Below are positions 1-8,299 of a stretch of 56,725 nt of DNA, one piece after another. The stretch comes from Spirochaetales bacterium. Lineage in GTDB: Bacteria > Spirochaetota > Spirochaetia > SZUA-6 > DRHE01. The stretch spans positions 1-56,725 of the forward strand of contig JAFGQJ010000221.1 in assembly GCA_016935715.1 (NCBI GenBank), given 5' to 3'. The notes under the pieces were generated by a model, which worked only from the letters and a program-made list of their open reading frames with translations, had not been told where the DNA came from and made no database searches. The position numbers and the translations under genes are program-made. Position 1 is the first letter of the stretch, and each line of letters begins with the position of its first letter.

Positions 1-1
1 A

Positions 2-658
2 GCGGAAAAGGACAGAAAAATCACGCTCTGCCTCATGATCCTGGAGGAATCTCTGCGCCTCCTGCACCCTTTCCTGCCCTTCGTGACCGAGGAAATTTAT
101 CAGAAATTGCCCAACTGCACTCGAAGCATCGTCACCGCCTCTTATCCGGAGTTCCAGGAAAGCCGGGTGGACGATCGGGCTCAAGACAGGTTCGCCCTGG
201 TTCAGGAACTGGTGCGCGCGGTGCGCACGCTGCGCAGCGAGTTCACCATCCCGACTGGCGCAAAGATCCCCGTCACGGTGAAGTGTGCAAAAAACGATCC
301 TGGCTGGCAGGTTTTTCACGATCAACACGATTTGATTTCTCTGCTCATCGGCTCGAAAGAGCTCCGCGTTACCGACGGCGCTGTGCACAGAGAGGGGAGC
401 ATCCCCGCCGTGGGCAGCGGTTTCGAGGCCTTCGTATACATCAAGGACGCAATCGATCTGGACAGGGAGATCGAAAAACTGAAGAAGGAGCTCGGAAACC
501 TGGAGGAGGCCCTGAAGCGGACAACAGGGAAATTGGCCAACCGATCTTTCCTGGCCAAGGCTCCCGAAGAGGTGGTGCAGAAGGAACGGGAGAAGCGGGA
601 AGAGCTCGAGAGACGCAGGGCAAAGATCGCCGGTTATATCGGAGAGTTGGGCTCTTAG
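2..658 (+). CDS. valS: Valyl-tRNA synthetase, C-terminal part
   Basis: This is the last 218 residues of a class I valyl-tRNA synthetase, which charges tRNA-Val with valine in the cytoplasm. The frame is open to the left edge, so the catalytic Rossmann core lies outside the window. What remains is the end of the anticodon-binding helical domain (around LLHPFLPFVTEEIYQ) and a charged C-terminal coiled-coil, about residues 150-215, ending in repeated Glu/Lys/Arg heptads. That arm contacts tRNA and is typical of ValRS. The order of domains and the ALKRTTGKLANRSFLAKAPE stretch are characteristic of the family. It ends 23 bases before the next gene, on the same strand. Confidence 0.93.
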   Translation, partial: AEKDRKITLCLMILEESLRLLHPFLPFVTEEIYQKLPNCTRSIVTASYPEFQESRVDDRAQDRFALVQELVRAVRTLRSEFTIPTGAKIPVTVKCAKNDPGWQVFHDQHDLISLLIGSKELRVTDGAVHREGSIPAVGSGFEAFVYIKDAIDLDREIEKLKKELGNLEEALKRTTGKLANRSFLAKAPEEVVQKEREKREELERRRAKIAGYIGELGS

Positions 659-681
659 ATGCAACCTTCGGCTTCACCCGG

Positions 682-1101
682 ATGTCCTTATTACAGATGT
701 CTGCCCCACATTCAATGTATGCCGCCTGGATCGCACAGGCGGCTGCCCAACAGACCGACCGGGAGCTGTCGCGGGTGAGCTCTGCAGCCCAGGTATTGAT
801 TGCCGCAATCCCCATCGTTTCGGTGTCCGTGCTGGCGGTTCTGAGCTTCTTCGTGATCCTCTGGGATTACAGGAAGCAGCGGCTGATGATCGAACGGGGG
901 CTGACGCCAAAGCCGAAAAATATCGATGACAAGCTGCTTCTCATCGGGATAGTGGCCCTGTTCGTCGGCGTGGGGCTGCTGGTCTTCTTCAGCCTGAAAA
1001 CGGGGTTGAGCAATTCCCTTTTGGGCGGTATCATACCCACAGCATCCGGGATGGGTATCATTACCTACTACATCCTGATGCACCGTTTGAAGAAGAACTG
1101 A
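682..1101 (+). CDS. Small membrane protein, DUF6249-like, next to an ECF sigma factor
   Basis: A 139-residue protein of unknown function. It has a hydrophobic segment at about residues 35-57, then a basic stretch with the phrase RLMIERGLTPK, then two further hydrophobic segments at about 77-96 and 104-125. The pattern of one membrane span, a MIE(K/R)G motif and paired C-terminal spans resembles the DUF6249 family, which is often found beside ECF sigma factors; this is a resemblance by eye. ATG codons at 682, 697 and 715 are all possible starts and none has a strong ribosome-binding site. It ends 5 bases before the sigma gene, so the two are probably co-transcribed. Confidence 0.6.
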   Translation: MSLLQMSAPHSMYAAWIAQAAAQQTDRELSRVSSAAQVLIAAIPIVSVSVLAVLSFFVILWDYRKQRLMIERGLTPKPKNIDDKLLLIGIVALFVGVGLLVFFSLKTGLSNSLLGGIIPTASGMGIITYYILMHRLKKN

Positions 1102-1106
1102 AGAAC

Positions 1107-1676
1107 GTGAAAAAGCTGCCTGACAATGAACTGGTAAAACGCATCATCGCCGGTGAGTACGAAGCCTATCGTGAAATCGTGGCCCGCCACCAGACCCGCA
1201 TCTTCTACATGGGATTGAAATTTTTTCACAACCGCCACGACGCGGAAGATTACGCCCAGGAGGTCTTTCTCAAGACATTCGTGAAGCTGCGAAGCTTCAA
1301 AGCGGAGGTCCCCTTCGCCTCCTGGCTCAACAAGATCGCCTACAACATGGCGGTCAATCAGTATCACAAGCGCAGGCGTGCCCGTGTCGAGGTGGCCATG
1401 CAGGGCGAACCTCGGGACGATTCCTTGAGCCCGGAAACGCGAATCCTGCGAAACGAGCTCTGCGAGAAGGTTCACAGGGTGCTGAAGAAGATCCCCGACG
1501 TCTACAAACCCGTGATCAATCTGCACTTTTTCGAAGGATTGAGCTACCCCGAGATTTCCAGAGCCCTGAGCATACCGGTCAACACGATCAAATCCTACGT
1601 GTTCCGGGCCAAGCAGCTGCTGCGCACCCGGCTGGGCAGCTACGTAGACGGCTACCTGGAAGAGGGAGTCATCTGA
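1107..1676 (+). CDS. ECF-type RNA polymerase sigma factor
   Basis: A 189-residue sigma-70 family factor of the extracytoplasmic-function class. Region 2 is at about residues 20-90, with the core-binding and -10 recognition helices (DAEDYAQEVFLKTF, then FASWLNKIAYNMAVN). Region 4 is at about 120-175, with the -35 helix-turn-helix (LSYPEISRALSIPVNTIKS). There is no region 1 or 3, as expected for ECF factors. The start is GTG at 1107. The stop codon shares one base with the ATG of the next gene, implying translational coupling. The genes on both sides encode membrane proteins, so membrane control of sigma activity is likely but not shown. Confidence 0.92.
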   Translation: MKKLPDNELVKRIIAGEYEAYREIVARHQTRIFYMGLKFFHNRHDAEDYAQEVFLKTFVKLRSFKAEVPFASWLNKIAYNMAVNQYHKRRRARVEVAMQGEPRDDSLSPETRILRNELCEKVHRVLKKIPDVYKPVINLHFFEGLSYPEISRALSIPVNTIKSYVFRAKQLLRTRLGSYVDGYLEEGVI

Positions 1677-2218
1677 TGAACCAGCGGGATATCGATGAGT
1701 CCCGGGATCCGGAGGGCAACGAACCCAGAGAGGGACTGCAGAGGGATATCACCACCTACCTGGCCGAGATCGGATTCATCGATCGGGTCATGACGGACAT
1801 CATCGAGATCCCCGGCAGGAGCGGAAAAATCCTGCTGTGGGCAGGCTTCTGCGTGCTCAATATCTTCCTGCTCCTCCTGCTCGGAACGAACCACTCGGTG
1901 ATCGTGGAATTCCTGCAGGGCGACCTGGGGGAATTCTTCTTTCTATTCCTCGGGATTTCCCTTCTCGGCGGCCTGATCGGGCTGATCTCCGTCAGCGATC
2001 TGCCGGTCAATCCCCCTTCGCGATCGGCTCCCACCGACCCGATGTTTCGGATCGAAACAGCGCATCGAGCACCTTCTGGTTGGCCACGGCATCCTGCGGG
2101 GGCGTCGGGACCGGCAGATCCCGGCGAAGCGCCTCGGAGAAGGCTTCGAACTCCAACCCGTACTGATCCGCAGCGGGCAGCTGCGGGCGCCGCTCGCCGA
2201 TGGGCGTGCTCACGGTGA
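1676..2218 (+). CDS. Membrane protein coupled to the sigma factor, possible anti-sigma factor; 3' end overlaps an antisense gene
   Basis: A 180-residue reading frame that begins inside the sigma-factor stop codon. Residues 1-60 are charged and probably cytoplasmic. Two hydrophobic segments follow, about residues 58-71 and 86-105. The layout (cytoplasmic N-domain, membrane anchor, coupling to sigma) fits an anti-sigma factor, but the zinc motif HxxxCxxC of common anti-sigma domains is absent, so this is inference. After about residue 110 the frame runs 212 bases into the end of the convergent oxidoreductase gene. The translation there is an Arg/Pro-rich tail that looks like antisense read-through. 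The functional protein may end near 2007, and its own stop may have been lost. Confidence 0.6.
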   Translation: MNQRDIDESRDPEGNEPREGLQRDITTYLAEIGFIDRVMTDIIEIPGRSGKILLWAGFCVLNIFLLLLLGTNHSVIVEFLQGDLGEFFFLFLGISLLGGLIGLISVSDLPVNPPSRSAPTDPMFRIETAHRAPSGWPRHPAGASGPADPGEAPRRRLRTPTRTDPQRAAAGAARRWACSR

Positions 2219-3005
2219 GCGACGGCGGCACGTCCGGATACATGTTGAAAGGGATTCCCACGTGCATGCTGCCCGAGCTGCCGTAGATGTCGACCTGCTG
2301 AGCCCGAAATCCCTGGGTGGCAACGGTAAATACCGACCGGCCGCGTCCAAAATCCAGGATCGCCGAGCTCAGGATGTCCGTCTTTAGATTCGCATCCCGG
2401 GTGAACAGGCCGATGGCCCGCCGGGGTTCCGCCCCGAACAGCAGCCGCGGCACCGATACCGCGTAGCAGCCGATGTCCATCAGCCCCCCGCCGCCCATAT
2501 CCGCTTTGTTCCTGATATTTTCGGGATCCTTGAGGTCGTAGGCGTAATAGGTCTGCACGGCCAGGATCTCTCCGATCTCCCCCCTGCTCGCCAGCTCCGC
2601 AACCCGACGCCACTGAGGATGGAAGCGGTACATGAACGCCTCCATGAGCCGCACCCCGGCTGCGGCTGCGTACTCGACGCTGGCCTTCGCCTCTTCGGCG
2701 TTCAAGGCGAGGGGTTTCTCGCAGAGGATGTGCTTGCCCGCGTCCGCCGCCTTGCGGATCCATTCGCCGTGCAGGTGATTGGGCAGCGGGATGTAAACCG
2801 CCTCGATGTCCGCATCCTCCAGCAGATCTTCGTACGATCCGTACGACCTGGGAATGCCGAAGCGCTGCGCCGCACTCCGGGCTTTTTCCCCGCTCCTGGA
2901 GGCGACAGCCTCCAGGCGAACGAGATCCGATCCGAGCAAAGGCGGCAGGACCTTCTTCATAAAGATGTTCGCCACACCGAGCACGCCCCAACGAACTGCT
3001 TCCAT
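2007..3005 (-). CDS. Gfo/Idh/MocA family NAD(P)-dependent oxidoreductase
   Basis: A 332-residue soluble oxidoreductase of the glucose-fructose oxidoreductase/inositol dehydrogenase family. The N-terminal Rossmann fold begins at GVLGVANIF (about residues 7-15). The family signature CEKPLA with its catalytic lysine is at about residue 95, and the C-terminal substrate domain includes MDIGCYAV at about residue 180. Length is normal for the family. The ATG at 3005 is preceded by a strong GGAG ribosome-binding site, while the frame upstream of it lacks family sequence. The substrate, probably a sugar or polyol, cannot be read from the sequence. It diverges from clpB and converges with the sigma-locus membrane protein. 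Confidence 0.9.
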   Translation of the reverse strand: MEAVRWGVLGVANIFMKKVLPPLLGSDLVRLEAVASRSGEKARSAAQRFGIPRSYGSYEDLLEDADIEAVYIPLPNHLHGEWIRKAADAGKHILCEKPLALNAEEAKASVEYAAAAGVRLMEAFMYRFHPQWRRVAELASRGEIGEILAVQTYYAYDLKDPENIRNKADMGGGGLMDIGCYAVSVPRLLFGAEPRRAIGLFTRDANLKTDILSSAILDFGRGRSVFTVATQGFRAQQVDIYGSSGSMHVGIPFNMYPDVPPSLTVSTPIGERRPQLPAADQYGLEFEAFSEALRRDLPVPTPPQDAVANQKVLDALFRSETSGRWEPIAKGD

Positions 3006-3050
3006 GATACTCCTCTCCCCTTCCGGGTAGTGTTCCGGGTAATCCGTAAG

Positions 3051-3080
3051 ATTATAGGAGCTTAGGGCGGGCAGGCGCAA
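3051..3080 (-). promoter_or_regulatory. Predicted promoter of the Gfo/Idh/MocA gene
   Basis: On the minus strand there is a consensus -10 TATAAT (3051-3056) with TTGCGC 18 bases upstream (3075-3080). The expected transcript starts about 40 bases before the ATG at 3005. Confidence 0.5.
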
Positions 3081-3093
3081 GGGTTGAGGAAAT

Positions 3094-3123
3094 TTGACGT
3101 CCCGGGGCCGGTTTTTGTATTTT
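3094..3123 (+). promoter_or_regulatory. Candidate promoter of clpB-CULT
   Basis: TTGACG (3094-3099) is followed after 18 bases by TATTTT (3118-3123), giving a leader of about 70 bases before clpB. I see no CIRCE element (TTAGCACTC inverted repeat), so HrcA-type heat control is not supported here. A heat-shock sigma site was not recognised either. Confidence 0.35.
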
Positions 3124-3198
3124 TTCATGTAGGATCGCTTACGACGTGATCCGAAGATATCCGTCCTTCCACTCTCGCACTCACAGGAGAACACAAAG

Positions 3199-5778
3199 AT
3201 GAGATTTGACAGGTTTACGATCAAAGCCCAGGAAGCGGTCCAATCCGCGGAATCCCTGGCACACCGCTACAACCATTCCAGCCTGGACACCGACCATCTG
3301 CTCCTGGCCCTCATGGAACAGAAGGACGGGGTGATCCCGCCGCTTTTCACCGCTCTGGGTTTACAGAGCCAGACATTGCGTTCCGATCTGGAGGGCGAGC
3401 TGGCGGGAAAACCGAAGGTCTACGGGGACAGCTCTCAGACGCAGCTGTCGCCCCAGGCCAACAAGGTGCTGCACAACGCCGAGATGGAGGCGAGCAACCT
3501 CAAGGACGAGTACATCTCCACGGAGCATCTCCTGCTCGCCCTGCTGGACATTCAGAGTGAAGCCCGGGAGCTGCTGAACCGTCACGGGGTTCGAAAGTCT
3601 GCCGTTCTCGACGCCCTGCGGCGCATCCGCGGCAGTCAGCGGGTTACCGATCAGTCTCCGGAGGACAAGTATCAGGCATTGGAGCGCTACTGCAGGGATC
3701 TCACCGACCTGGCCCGGAAGGAAAAGATCGATCCGGTGATCGGCCGGGACGAGGAAATCCGCCGGATCATGCAGGTGCTGTCGCGCCGCACCAAGAACAA
3801 CCCGGTCCTGATCGGGGACCCGGGGGTGGGAAAAACGGCCATCGTGGAGGGGCTGGCCCGAAGGATCGTTTCCGGGGACGTTCCCGATTCCCTGAAGAGC
3901 AAGCGGGTGCTCGCGTTGGACCTGGGTTCCCTGCTGGCGGGAGCCAAGTTCCGGGGGGAATTCGAGGAGCGCCTCAAGGCCGTGATCAAGGAGATCATCG
4001 AAGCCGAGGGAGAGATAATCCTCTTCATCGATGAGCTCCATACCCTGGTGGGCGCAGGCGCCGCCGAAGGAGCGGTGGACGCCTCCAATCTGCTCAAGCC
4101 GGCGCTCGCCCGGGGAGAGCTGCGGGCGATCGGCGCCACCACCCTCGACGAATACCGCAAGCACATCGAGAAGGACGCCGCCCTGGAACGGCGTTTCCAG
4201 CCGATCTACACCTCCGAGCCCAGCGTGGAGGACACCATCGCGATCCTCAGGGGCCTGAAGGAGCGCTACGAGGTGCACCACGGGGTCCGCATCAGGGACG
4301 AGGCTCTCATCGCCGCGGCGGTGCTCTCCGACCGCTACATCACCAGCCGCTTTCTCCCGGACAAGGCCATCGACCTGGTGGACGAGGCGGCCAGCCGGCT
4401 CAAGATGGAGATCGAGAGCCAGCCTACCGAGCTGGACCAGATCGAGCGGCGCATCCTGCAGCTGAACATCGAGAAGCAGGCCCTGGCCAAGGAGACGGAC
4501 AGCGCCTCCAAGGACAAACGGAAGGAGATCGAGCGGGAGCTGTCCGGGCTCAAGGGCAAGAGGGATGCGATGCAGCTCCAGTGGCAGAACGAGAAGAAGG
4601 TCATCGAGGAGATCCGGGCCCTGAAGCAGAGGCTCGAGGAGCTGAACATCGAGGAAACCCGCTACGAGCGGGAGGGCAATCTGAGCAAGGCGGCGGAGGT
4701 CAAACACGGCCTGGTTCCGGAAACCGAGAAGAAGCTGGCCGAAAAGACCGGAGAGCTGGAAGGCTCCCAGGGCGAGTCCAGGCTGTTGCGGGAAGAGGTC
4801 TCGGAAGAGGACATCGCCCGCATCGTCAGCCACTGGACGGGGATTCCCGTCTCCAAGATGCTGAGCTCCGAGAAAGCCAAGCTGCTGGAGCTGGAGACAA
4901 TCCTCTCCCGCAGGGTGGTGGGGCAGGAAGCGGCGATCAGGGCCGTCTCCGACGCCATCCGCCGCAACAAATCGGGACTGTCCGACATCAACCGCCCGCT
5001 GGGGACCTTCATCTTCCTGGGACCCACCGGGGTCGGCAAGACCGAGCTGGCGAAAACGCTGGCGGAGTTCCTCTTCAATGACGAGAAGGCGCTGACCCGC
5101 ATCGACATGAGCGAATACATGGAGAAGTTCGCGGTCAGCCGCCTGATCGGAGCTCCCCCTGGCTACGTGGGCTACGAGGAGGGCGGCCAGCTCACCGAGG
5201 CGGTGCGCCGCCGTCCCTACTCGGTGATCCTGTTCGACGAGATCGAAAAAGCTCATCCGGACGTGTTCAACGTGCTGCTCCAGCTGCTGGACGAGGGCCG
5301 GCTGACCGACAGCCAGGGACACGTCGTGGATTTCAAAAACGCGATCATCATCATGACCTCAAATCTGGGCAGCCAGCTGATCCAGCAGACCGAGAAGATC
5401 GAGGAGATCAGGGATCAGATCATGGAGCTCATGAAGGCGACCTTCAAGCCGGAGTTCCTCAACCGGGTCGATGAGATCATCACCTTCAACCGATTGGGCA
5501 AGGCGGAAATCCTGAAGATCGTGGATATCCAGCTCGAGCTCCTGAAAAAGCGCCTGGCCGAGCAGGATGTGGCGATCCGGGTCAGCGACAAGGCCAAGGC
5601 CCATTTGGCCGAGGTCGGCTTCGATCCCCAGTACGGAGCCCGGCCGCTCAAGCGCACGCTCCAGAACCTGGTTCAGAATCCGCTGGCCAGGAACATCATC
5701 GCCGGAGAGGTCCGGTCGGGAGACACGGTCGTGGTCGACACGGGCAAGGACGGCCTGGTGTTTCGCAAACAGAAATAA
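3199..5778 (+). CDS. clpB: ATP-dependent disaggregase ClpB
   Basis: An 859-residue cytosolic AAA+ chaperone that, with DnaK, pulls proteins out of aggregates. The Clp N-domain covers residues 1-145. The first ATPase domain has Walker A GDPGVGKT at about 205-212 and Walker B LFIDELH. The long charged coiled-coil M-domain (about 400-530), which distinguishes ClpB from ClpA/ClpC, is present. The second ATPase domain has Walker A GPTGVGKT near 610 and the GYVGYEEGG pore loop, followed by the C-terminal D2-small domain. Length is typical of ClpB. The ATG has an AGGAG site 9 bases upstream. A CULT-domain gene follows after 17 bases on the same strand. Confidence 0.97.
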   Translation: MRFDRFTIKAQEAVQSAESLAHRYNHSSLDTDHLLLALMEQKDGVIPPLFTALGLQSQTLRSDLEGELAGKPKVYGDSSQTQLSPQANKVLHNAEMEASNLKDEYISTEHLLLALLDIQSEARELLNRHGVRKSAVLDALRRIRGSQRVTDQSPEDKYQALERYCRDLTDLARKEKIDPVIGRDEEIRRIMQVLSRRTKNNPVLIGDPGVGKTAIVEGLARRIVSGDVPDSLKSKRVLALDLGSLLAGAKFRGEFEERLKAVIKEIIEAEGEIILFIDELHTLVGAGAAEGAVDASNLLKPALARGELRAIGATTLDEYRKHIEKDAALERRFQPIYTSEPSVEDTIAILRGLKERYEVHHGVRIRDEALIAAAVLSDRYITSRFLPDKAIDLVDEAASRLKMEIESQPTELDQIERRILQLNIEKQALAKETDSASKDKRKEIERELSGLKGKRDAMQLQWQNEKKVIEEIRALKQRLEELNIEETRYEREGNLSKAAEVKHGLVPETEKKLAEKTGELEGSQGESRLLREEVSEEDIARIVSHWTGIPVSKMLSSEKAKLLELETILSRRVVGQEAAIRAVSDAIRRNKSGLSDINRPLGTFIFLGPTGVGKTELAKTLAEFLFNDEKALTRIDMSEYMEKFAVSRLIGAPPGYVGYEEGGQLTEAVRRRPYSVILFDEIEKAHPDVFNVLLQLLDEGRLTDSQGHVVDFKNAIIIMTSNLGSQLIQQTEKIEEIRDQIMELMKATFKPEFLNRVDEIITFNRLGKAEILKIVDIQLELLKKRLAEQDVAIRVSDKAKAHLAEVGFDPQYGARPLKRTLQNLVQNPLARNIIAGEVRSGDTVVVDTGKDGLVFRKQK

Positions 5779-5795
5779 CGGCGTATACTGGAAGC

Positions 5796-6218
5796 ATGAT
5801 CCGGGCCTATCGACAGGAAGAACGGGAAGCGGAAAACGAAGCCTGGCTGGAGGAGACCCTGGCGAGTGAGCGGGCGGAGCAGGCCGAAGAGGAGGAGAAC
5901 CTCTACTGCTTCGTTTGCGGCCGGCCCATCACCCAGACCCGGCAGCGCATATCGGTAAACGGAGCTCACAAGCACACCTTCACCAATCCCGCGGGCTACC
6001 GTTTCGAGATCGGCTGTTTCCGGGAAGCTCCCGGCTGCGGGCAGGCCGGAGAGTACAGCGACTTCTACTCCTGGTTCGACGGCTACGCCTGGTGCTATGC
6101 CCTGTGCAGCAGCTGCCGCGTTCACCTGGGATGGGTCTATCGGGGAGAGGATACATTCTACGGCCTGGTTCTGGACCGGCTGTCGAGCTCCAAGGAGAAC
6201 TTTCCCTCCCCCTCGTGA
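5796..6218 (+). CDS. Cereblon-like CULT-domain protein (thalidomide-binding fold)
   Basis: A 140-residue protein. Residues 1-35 form an acidic, probably helical extension, and the rest is a complete CULT domain. Two zinc pairs are present: CFVC (Cys38, Cys41) and CSSC (Cys104, Cys107). The ligand-cage residues match human cereblon: SWFDGYAW supplies Trp93 and Trp99, and HLGW supplies Trp113, corresponding to human Trp380, Trp386 and Trp400. The family phrase NPAGYRFEIGCF is also present. In eukaryotes this fold binds glutarimide drugs and C-terminal cyclic imides on proteins. Bacterial single-domain versions are known, but their role is not established. There is no LON domain and no signal peptide. 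It lies 17 bases behind clpB, so a link to damaged-protein handling is a reasonable inference. Confidence 0.9.
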   Translation: MIRAYRQEEREAENEAWLEETLASERAEQAEEEENLYCFVCGRPITQTRQRISVNGAHKHTFTNPAGYRFEIGCFREAPGCGQAGEYSDFYSWFDGYAWCYALCSSCRVHLGWVYRGEDTFYGLVLDRLSSSKENFPSPS

Positions 6219-6240
6219 GCGATCCCCCGCCGGTTTCGCT

Positions 6241-7791
6241 TCAGGAGCTCCGGCCGCCCTGCCTTCGCAGCTGCCGCTCCTGCTCCCGCCGCTTTCGACG
6301 CTCCAGTGCTTTCTTCTGGATGAACAGGGACCAGAGGATGAAGAATACCGTGAGGAGCACGAACAGCAGGGAGATCGGACGGGTGAAGAGGGGAACCACC
6401 GAGCCGTCGCTCAGGATCAATGCCTGGATGAGAGAGGTTTCCAGCAGGCCCCCCAGGATGTAGCCCATCATCAGCGGGGCCACGGGAAAGTTGAACTTCT
6501 TCATGATGTAGCCCAGGACCCCGAAGAATATCATCACGTACACGTCGAAGATGTTGCTGTTCACGGTGAAGGAGCCGGCGGCACAGATGATGATCACGAT
6601 GGGAAACAGGACGGCCCTGCTGACGGACAGCAGCTTCGTGAACAGGCGCAGCCCGAGGGAGGCGATGAAGAAGTGCAGGATATTCGCCACGATCAGACCG
6701 ATGAACACGGCGTAGATGATATCCCCGGATTCGATGAACAGGTCCGGTCCCGGTATCAGACCGTGAACCAGGAACACCCCCAGCATGATGGCCGTGATGG
6801 CATCCCCCGGAATCCCGAGTGTGAGCAGGGGGATCAGTGCTCCCCCGGTGACCGCGTTGTTGCCGGTTTCGGCGGCGAAAACGCCTTCCAGGCTGCCCTT
6901 CCCGTACTCCTCCGGCCGTTTCGAGGAATTTTTCGCCGCCCCGTATGACACGAAAGCGGAGATGGCCGAGCCGCTTCCCGGGAGCGCTCCCACCCCGATG
7001 CCGATCAGGGTGGAACGTAGGATCGTGTAGATGTTGGCCTTGAACTCCTTCCAACTCACCCGGTTGTCCTCGGGATTCTCGGATACCGGCGCGATCACGT
7101 CCTGCTTGCCCGCCGCTATCTTCTTCTCGATCTGAACGAAAAATTCGCTTACGGCGAACAGCCCGATCAGATGCGGCAGGAACGGGATTCCGCCGACCAG
7201 TTCGAAGATCCCCAGGGTGAAACGGGAGGAACCGGAGATGGGATCCGATCCGACGGTCCGGAAAAAGATCCCGAACGCCGCTGCAGCCACGCCTTTCAGC
7301 TTGTGCTCGCTGGAAACAACCCCGATCGTGCAGAGGGCGAACACCACCAGGGAGAACTTCTCCGTGGGCCCGAATTTCAGGGCGATCCTGGCGATCTGGG
7401 CGGCTATGGAGATCAGGACGACGTCGCTGATGAACTCCCCGATCACAGAACCGTAGATGGAGGCCCGCAGCGCCTTGCCCGCCTTGCCCTGCCTGGCCAT
7501 CGGGTAGCCCTCCAGACAGGTGGCCGCGGCGGCCGGGGCTCCGGGAGTGTTGATCAGGATGGCGGAGATGCTCCCGCCGTAGGTGCCCCCTTTGTACACC
7601 CCCAACAGCAGGCTGATCCCGGCCACCGGGGCCATGTAGAAGGTGATCGGGAGCAGCAGAGCCACGGTCATGGGCACGTTCAGGCCGGGGATCGCACCGA
7701 TTGTTATTCCGATGAACAGCCCCGCCGCCACGACGAAGAGGTTCTGAAAGGTGAAGAACAGCTCTGCGGCCGGAAGCAGGTGCTCGATCAT
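6241..7791 (-). CDS. tctA: Tripartite tricarboxylate transporter, large permease subunit TctA
   Basis: A 516-residue integral membrane protein with about 12 hydrophobic segments, the main permease of a TTT-type secondary importer. The family phrase GLNVPMTVALLLPITF near the N-terminus and the conserved GAPAAAATCLEGYP glycine/proline-rich motif at about residue 90 identify TctA. It acts with TctB (small membrane subunit) and TctC (periplasmic binding protein), and all three are encoded here in the order C-B-A. The C-terminus ends in a basic Arg/Lys-rich tail. Known substrates of the family include citrate and other carboxylates; the one used here is not determined. It converges with the CULT gene, leaving 22 bases between stops. 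Confidence 0.95.
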   Translation of the reverse strand: MIEHLLPAAELFFTFQNLFVVAAGLFIGITIGAIPGLNVPMTVALLLPITFYMAPVAGISLLLGVYKGGTYGGSISAILINTPGAPAAAATCLEGYPMARQGKAGKALRASIYGSVIGEFISDVVLISIAAQIARIALKFGPTEKFSLVVFALCTIGVVSSEHKLKGVAAAAFGIFFRTVGSDPISGSSRFTLGIFELVGGIPFLPHLIGLFAVSEFFVQIEKKIAAGKQDVIAPVSENPEDNRVSWKEFKANIYTILRSTLIGIGVGALPGSGSAISAFVSYGAAKNSSKRPEEYGKGSLEGVFAAETGNNAVTGGALIPLLTLGIPGDAITAIMLGVFLVHGLIPGPDLFIESGDIIYAVFIGLIVANILHFFIASLGLRLFTKLLSVSRAVLFPIVIIICAAGSFTVNSNIFDVYVMIFFGVLGYIMKKFNFPVAPLMMGYILGGLLETSLIQALILSDGSVVPLFTRPISLLFVLLTVFFILWSLFIQKKALERRKRREQERQLRRQGGRSS

Positions 7792-7831
7792 GCCGATTGC
7801 TCACATCCGCTCATTCCGCGAGCTCCGGCCC

Positions 7832-8299
7832 TCAGAAGAGGATCCCGTGGGGCAGCGGGATGTTGAATAGGATCTCGAAGAACAGCCAGACCACCACCGG
7901 GACTGCGACCACGCTGACCGCGATCTTGAGAATACTGCGGGAACCGAAGATGTAGGCATAGATTCCGACGAACAGGCCGCTGGTCACGACGAAACCGAGA
8001 CGGGGAAAGAGGATCGTGTAGAGGATCAGGAGAATCGCCGACAGCACCACCCGAAACACCCCTGAGCGCGAAAGTTCCGGCGCGGGCTCCTCCCGGGAGC
8101 TCAACAGTCCCCGGGCTATCAACCCGGCTCCCAGGAGCATGGTCAGCACGGCAAGAACGGTGGGGATGAAGGTTGGAGACGTTTCGGTCTCCAACCCCGG
8201 TATCTCCTGAATCTGCGAAGGAATGAGAACGAGGATCAGCGCACCCAGTGCGATCAGCACGGCCCCTTCGATCGTACCGCGGACGGCGGACGGTCTCAC
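7832..8299 (-). CDS. tctB: Tripartite tricarboxylate transporter, small subunit TctB
   Basis: A 155-residue membrane protein with four predicted spans, at about residues 10-28, 42-62, 80-115 and 125-150. It matches the size and layout of TctB, the poorly conserved small subunit of TTT importers. The likely start is the GTG at 8299, because it overlaps the TGA of tctC as GTGA, a common coupling arrangement. The reading frame further upstream lies inside tctC and has no TctB-like sequence. tctA begins 40 bases downstream. Confidence 0.88.
   Translation of the reverse strand: MRPSAVRGTIEGAVLIALGALILVLIPSQIQEIPGLETETSPTFIPTVLAVLTMLLGAGLIARGLLSSREEPAPELSRSGVFRVVLSAILLILYTILFPRLGFVVTSGLFVGIYAYIFGSRSILKIAVSVVAVPVVVWLFFEILFNIPLPHGILF

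Noticed and set aside
1676..2218. Zinc anti-sigma (ZAS) domain protein
   Set aside because: No HxxxCxxC motif is present; only the gene position suggests an anti-sigma role.
3006..3198. CIRCE heat-shock operator upstream of clpB
   Set aside because: The fragment CTCGCACTC recalls part of it, but no GAGTGCTAA partner is found.
3361..5322. A 653-codon open frame on the minus strand
   Set aside because: It is antisense to clpB, is Leu/Gln/Asp-rich, has no recognisable motif, and is the expected shadow of a high-GC gene.
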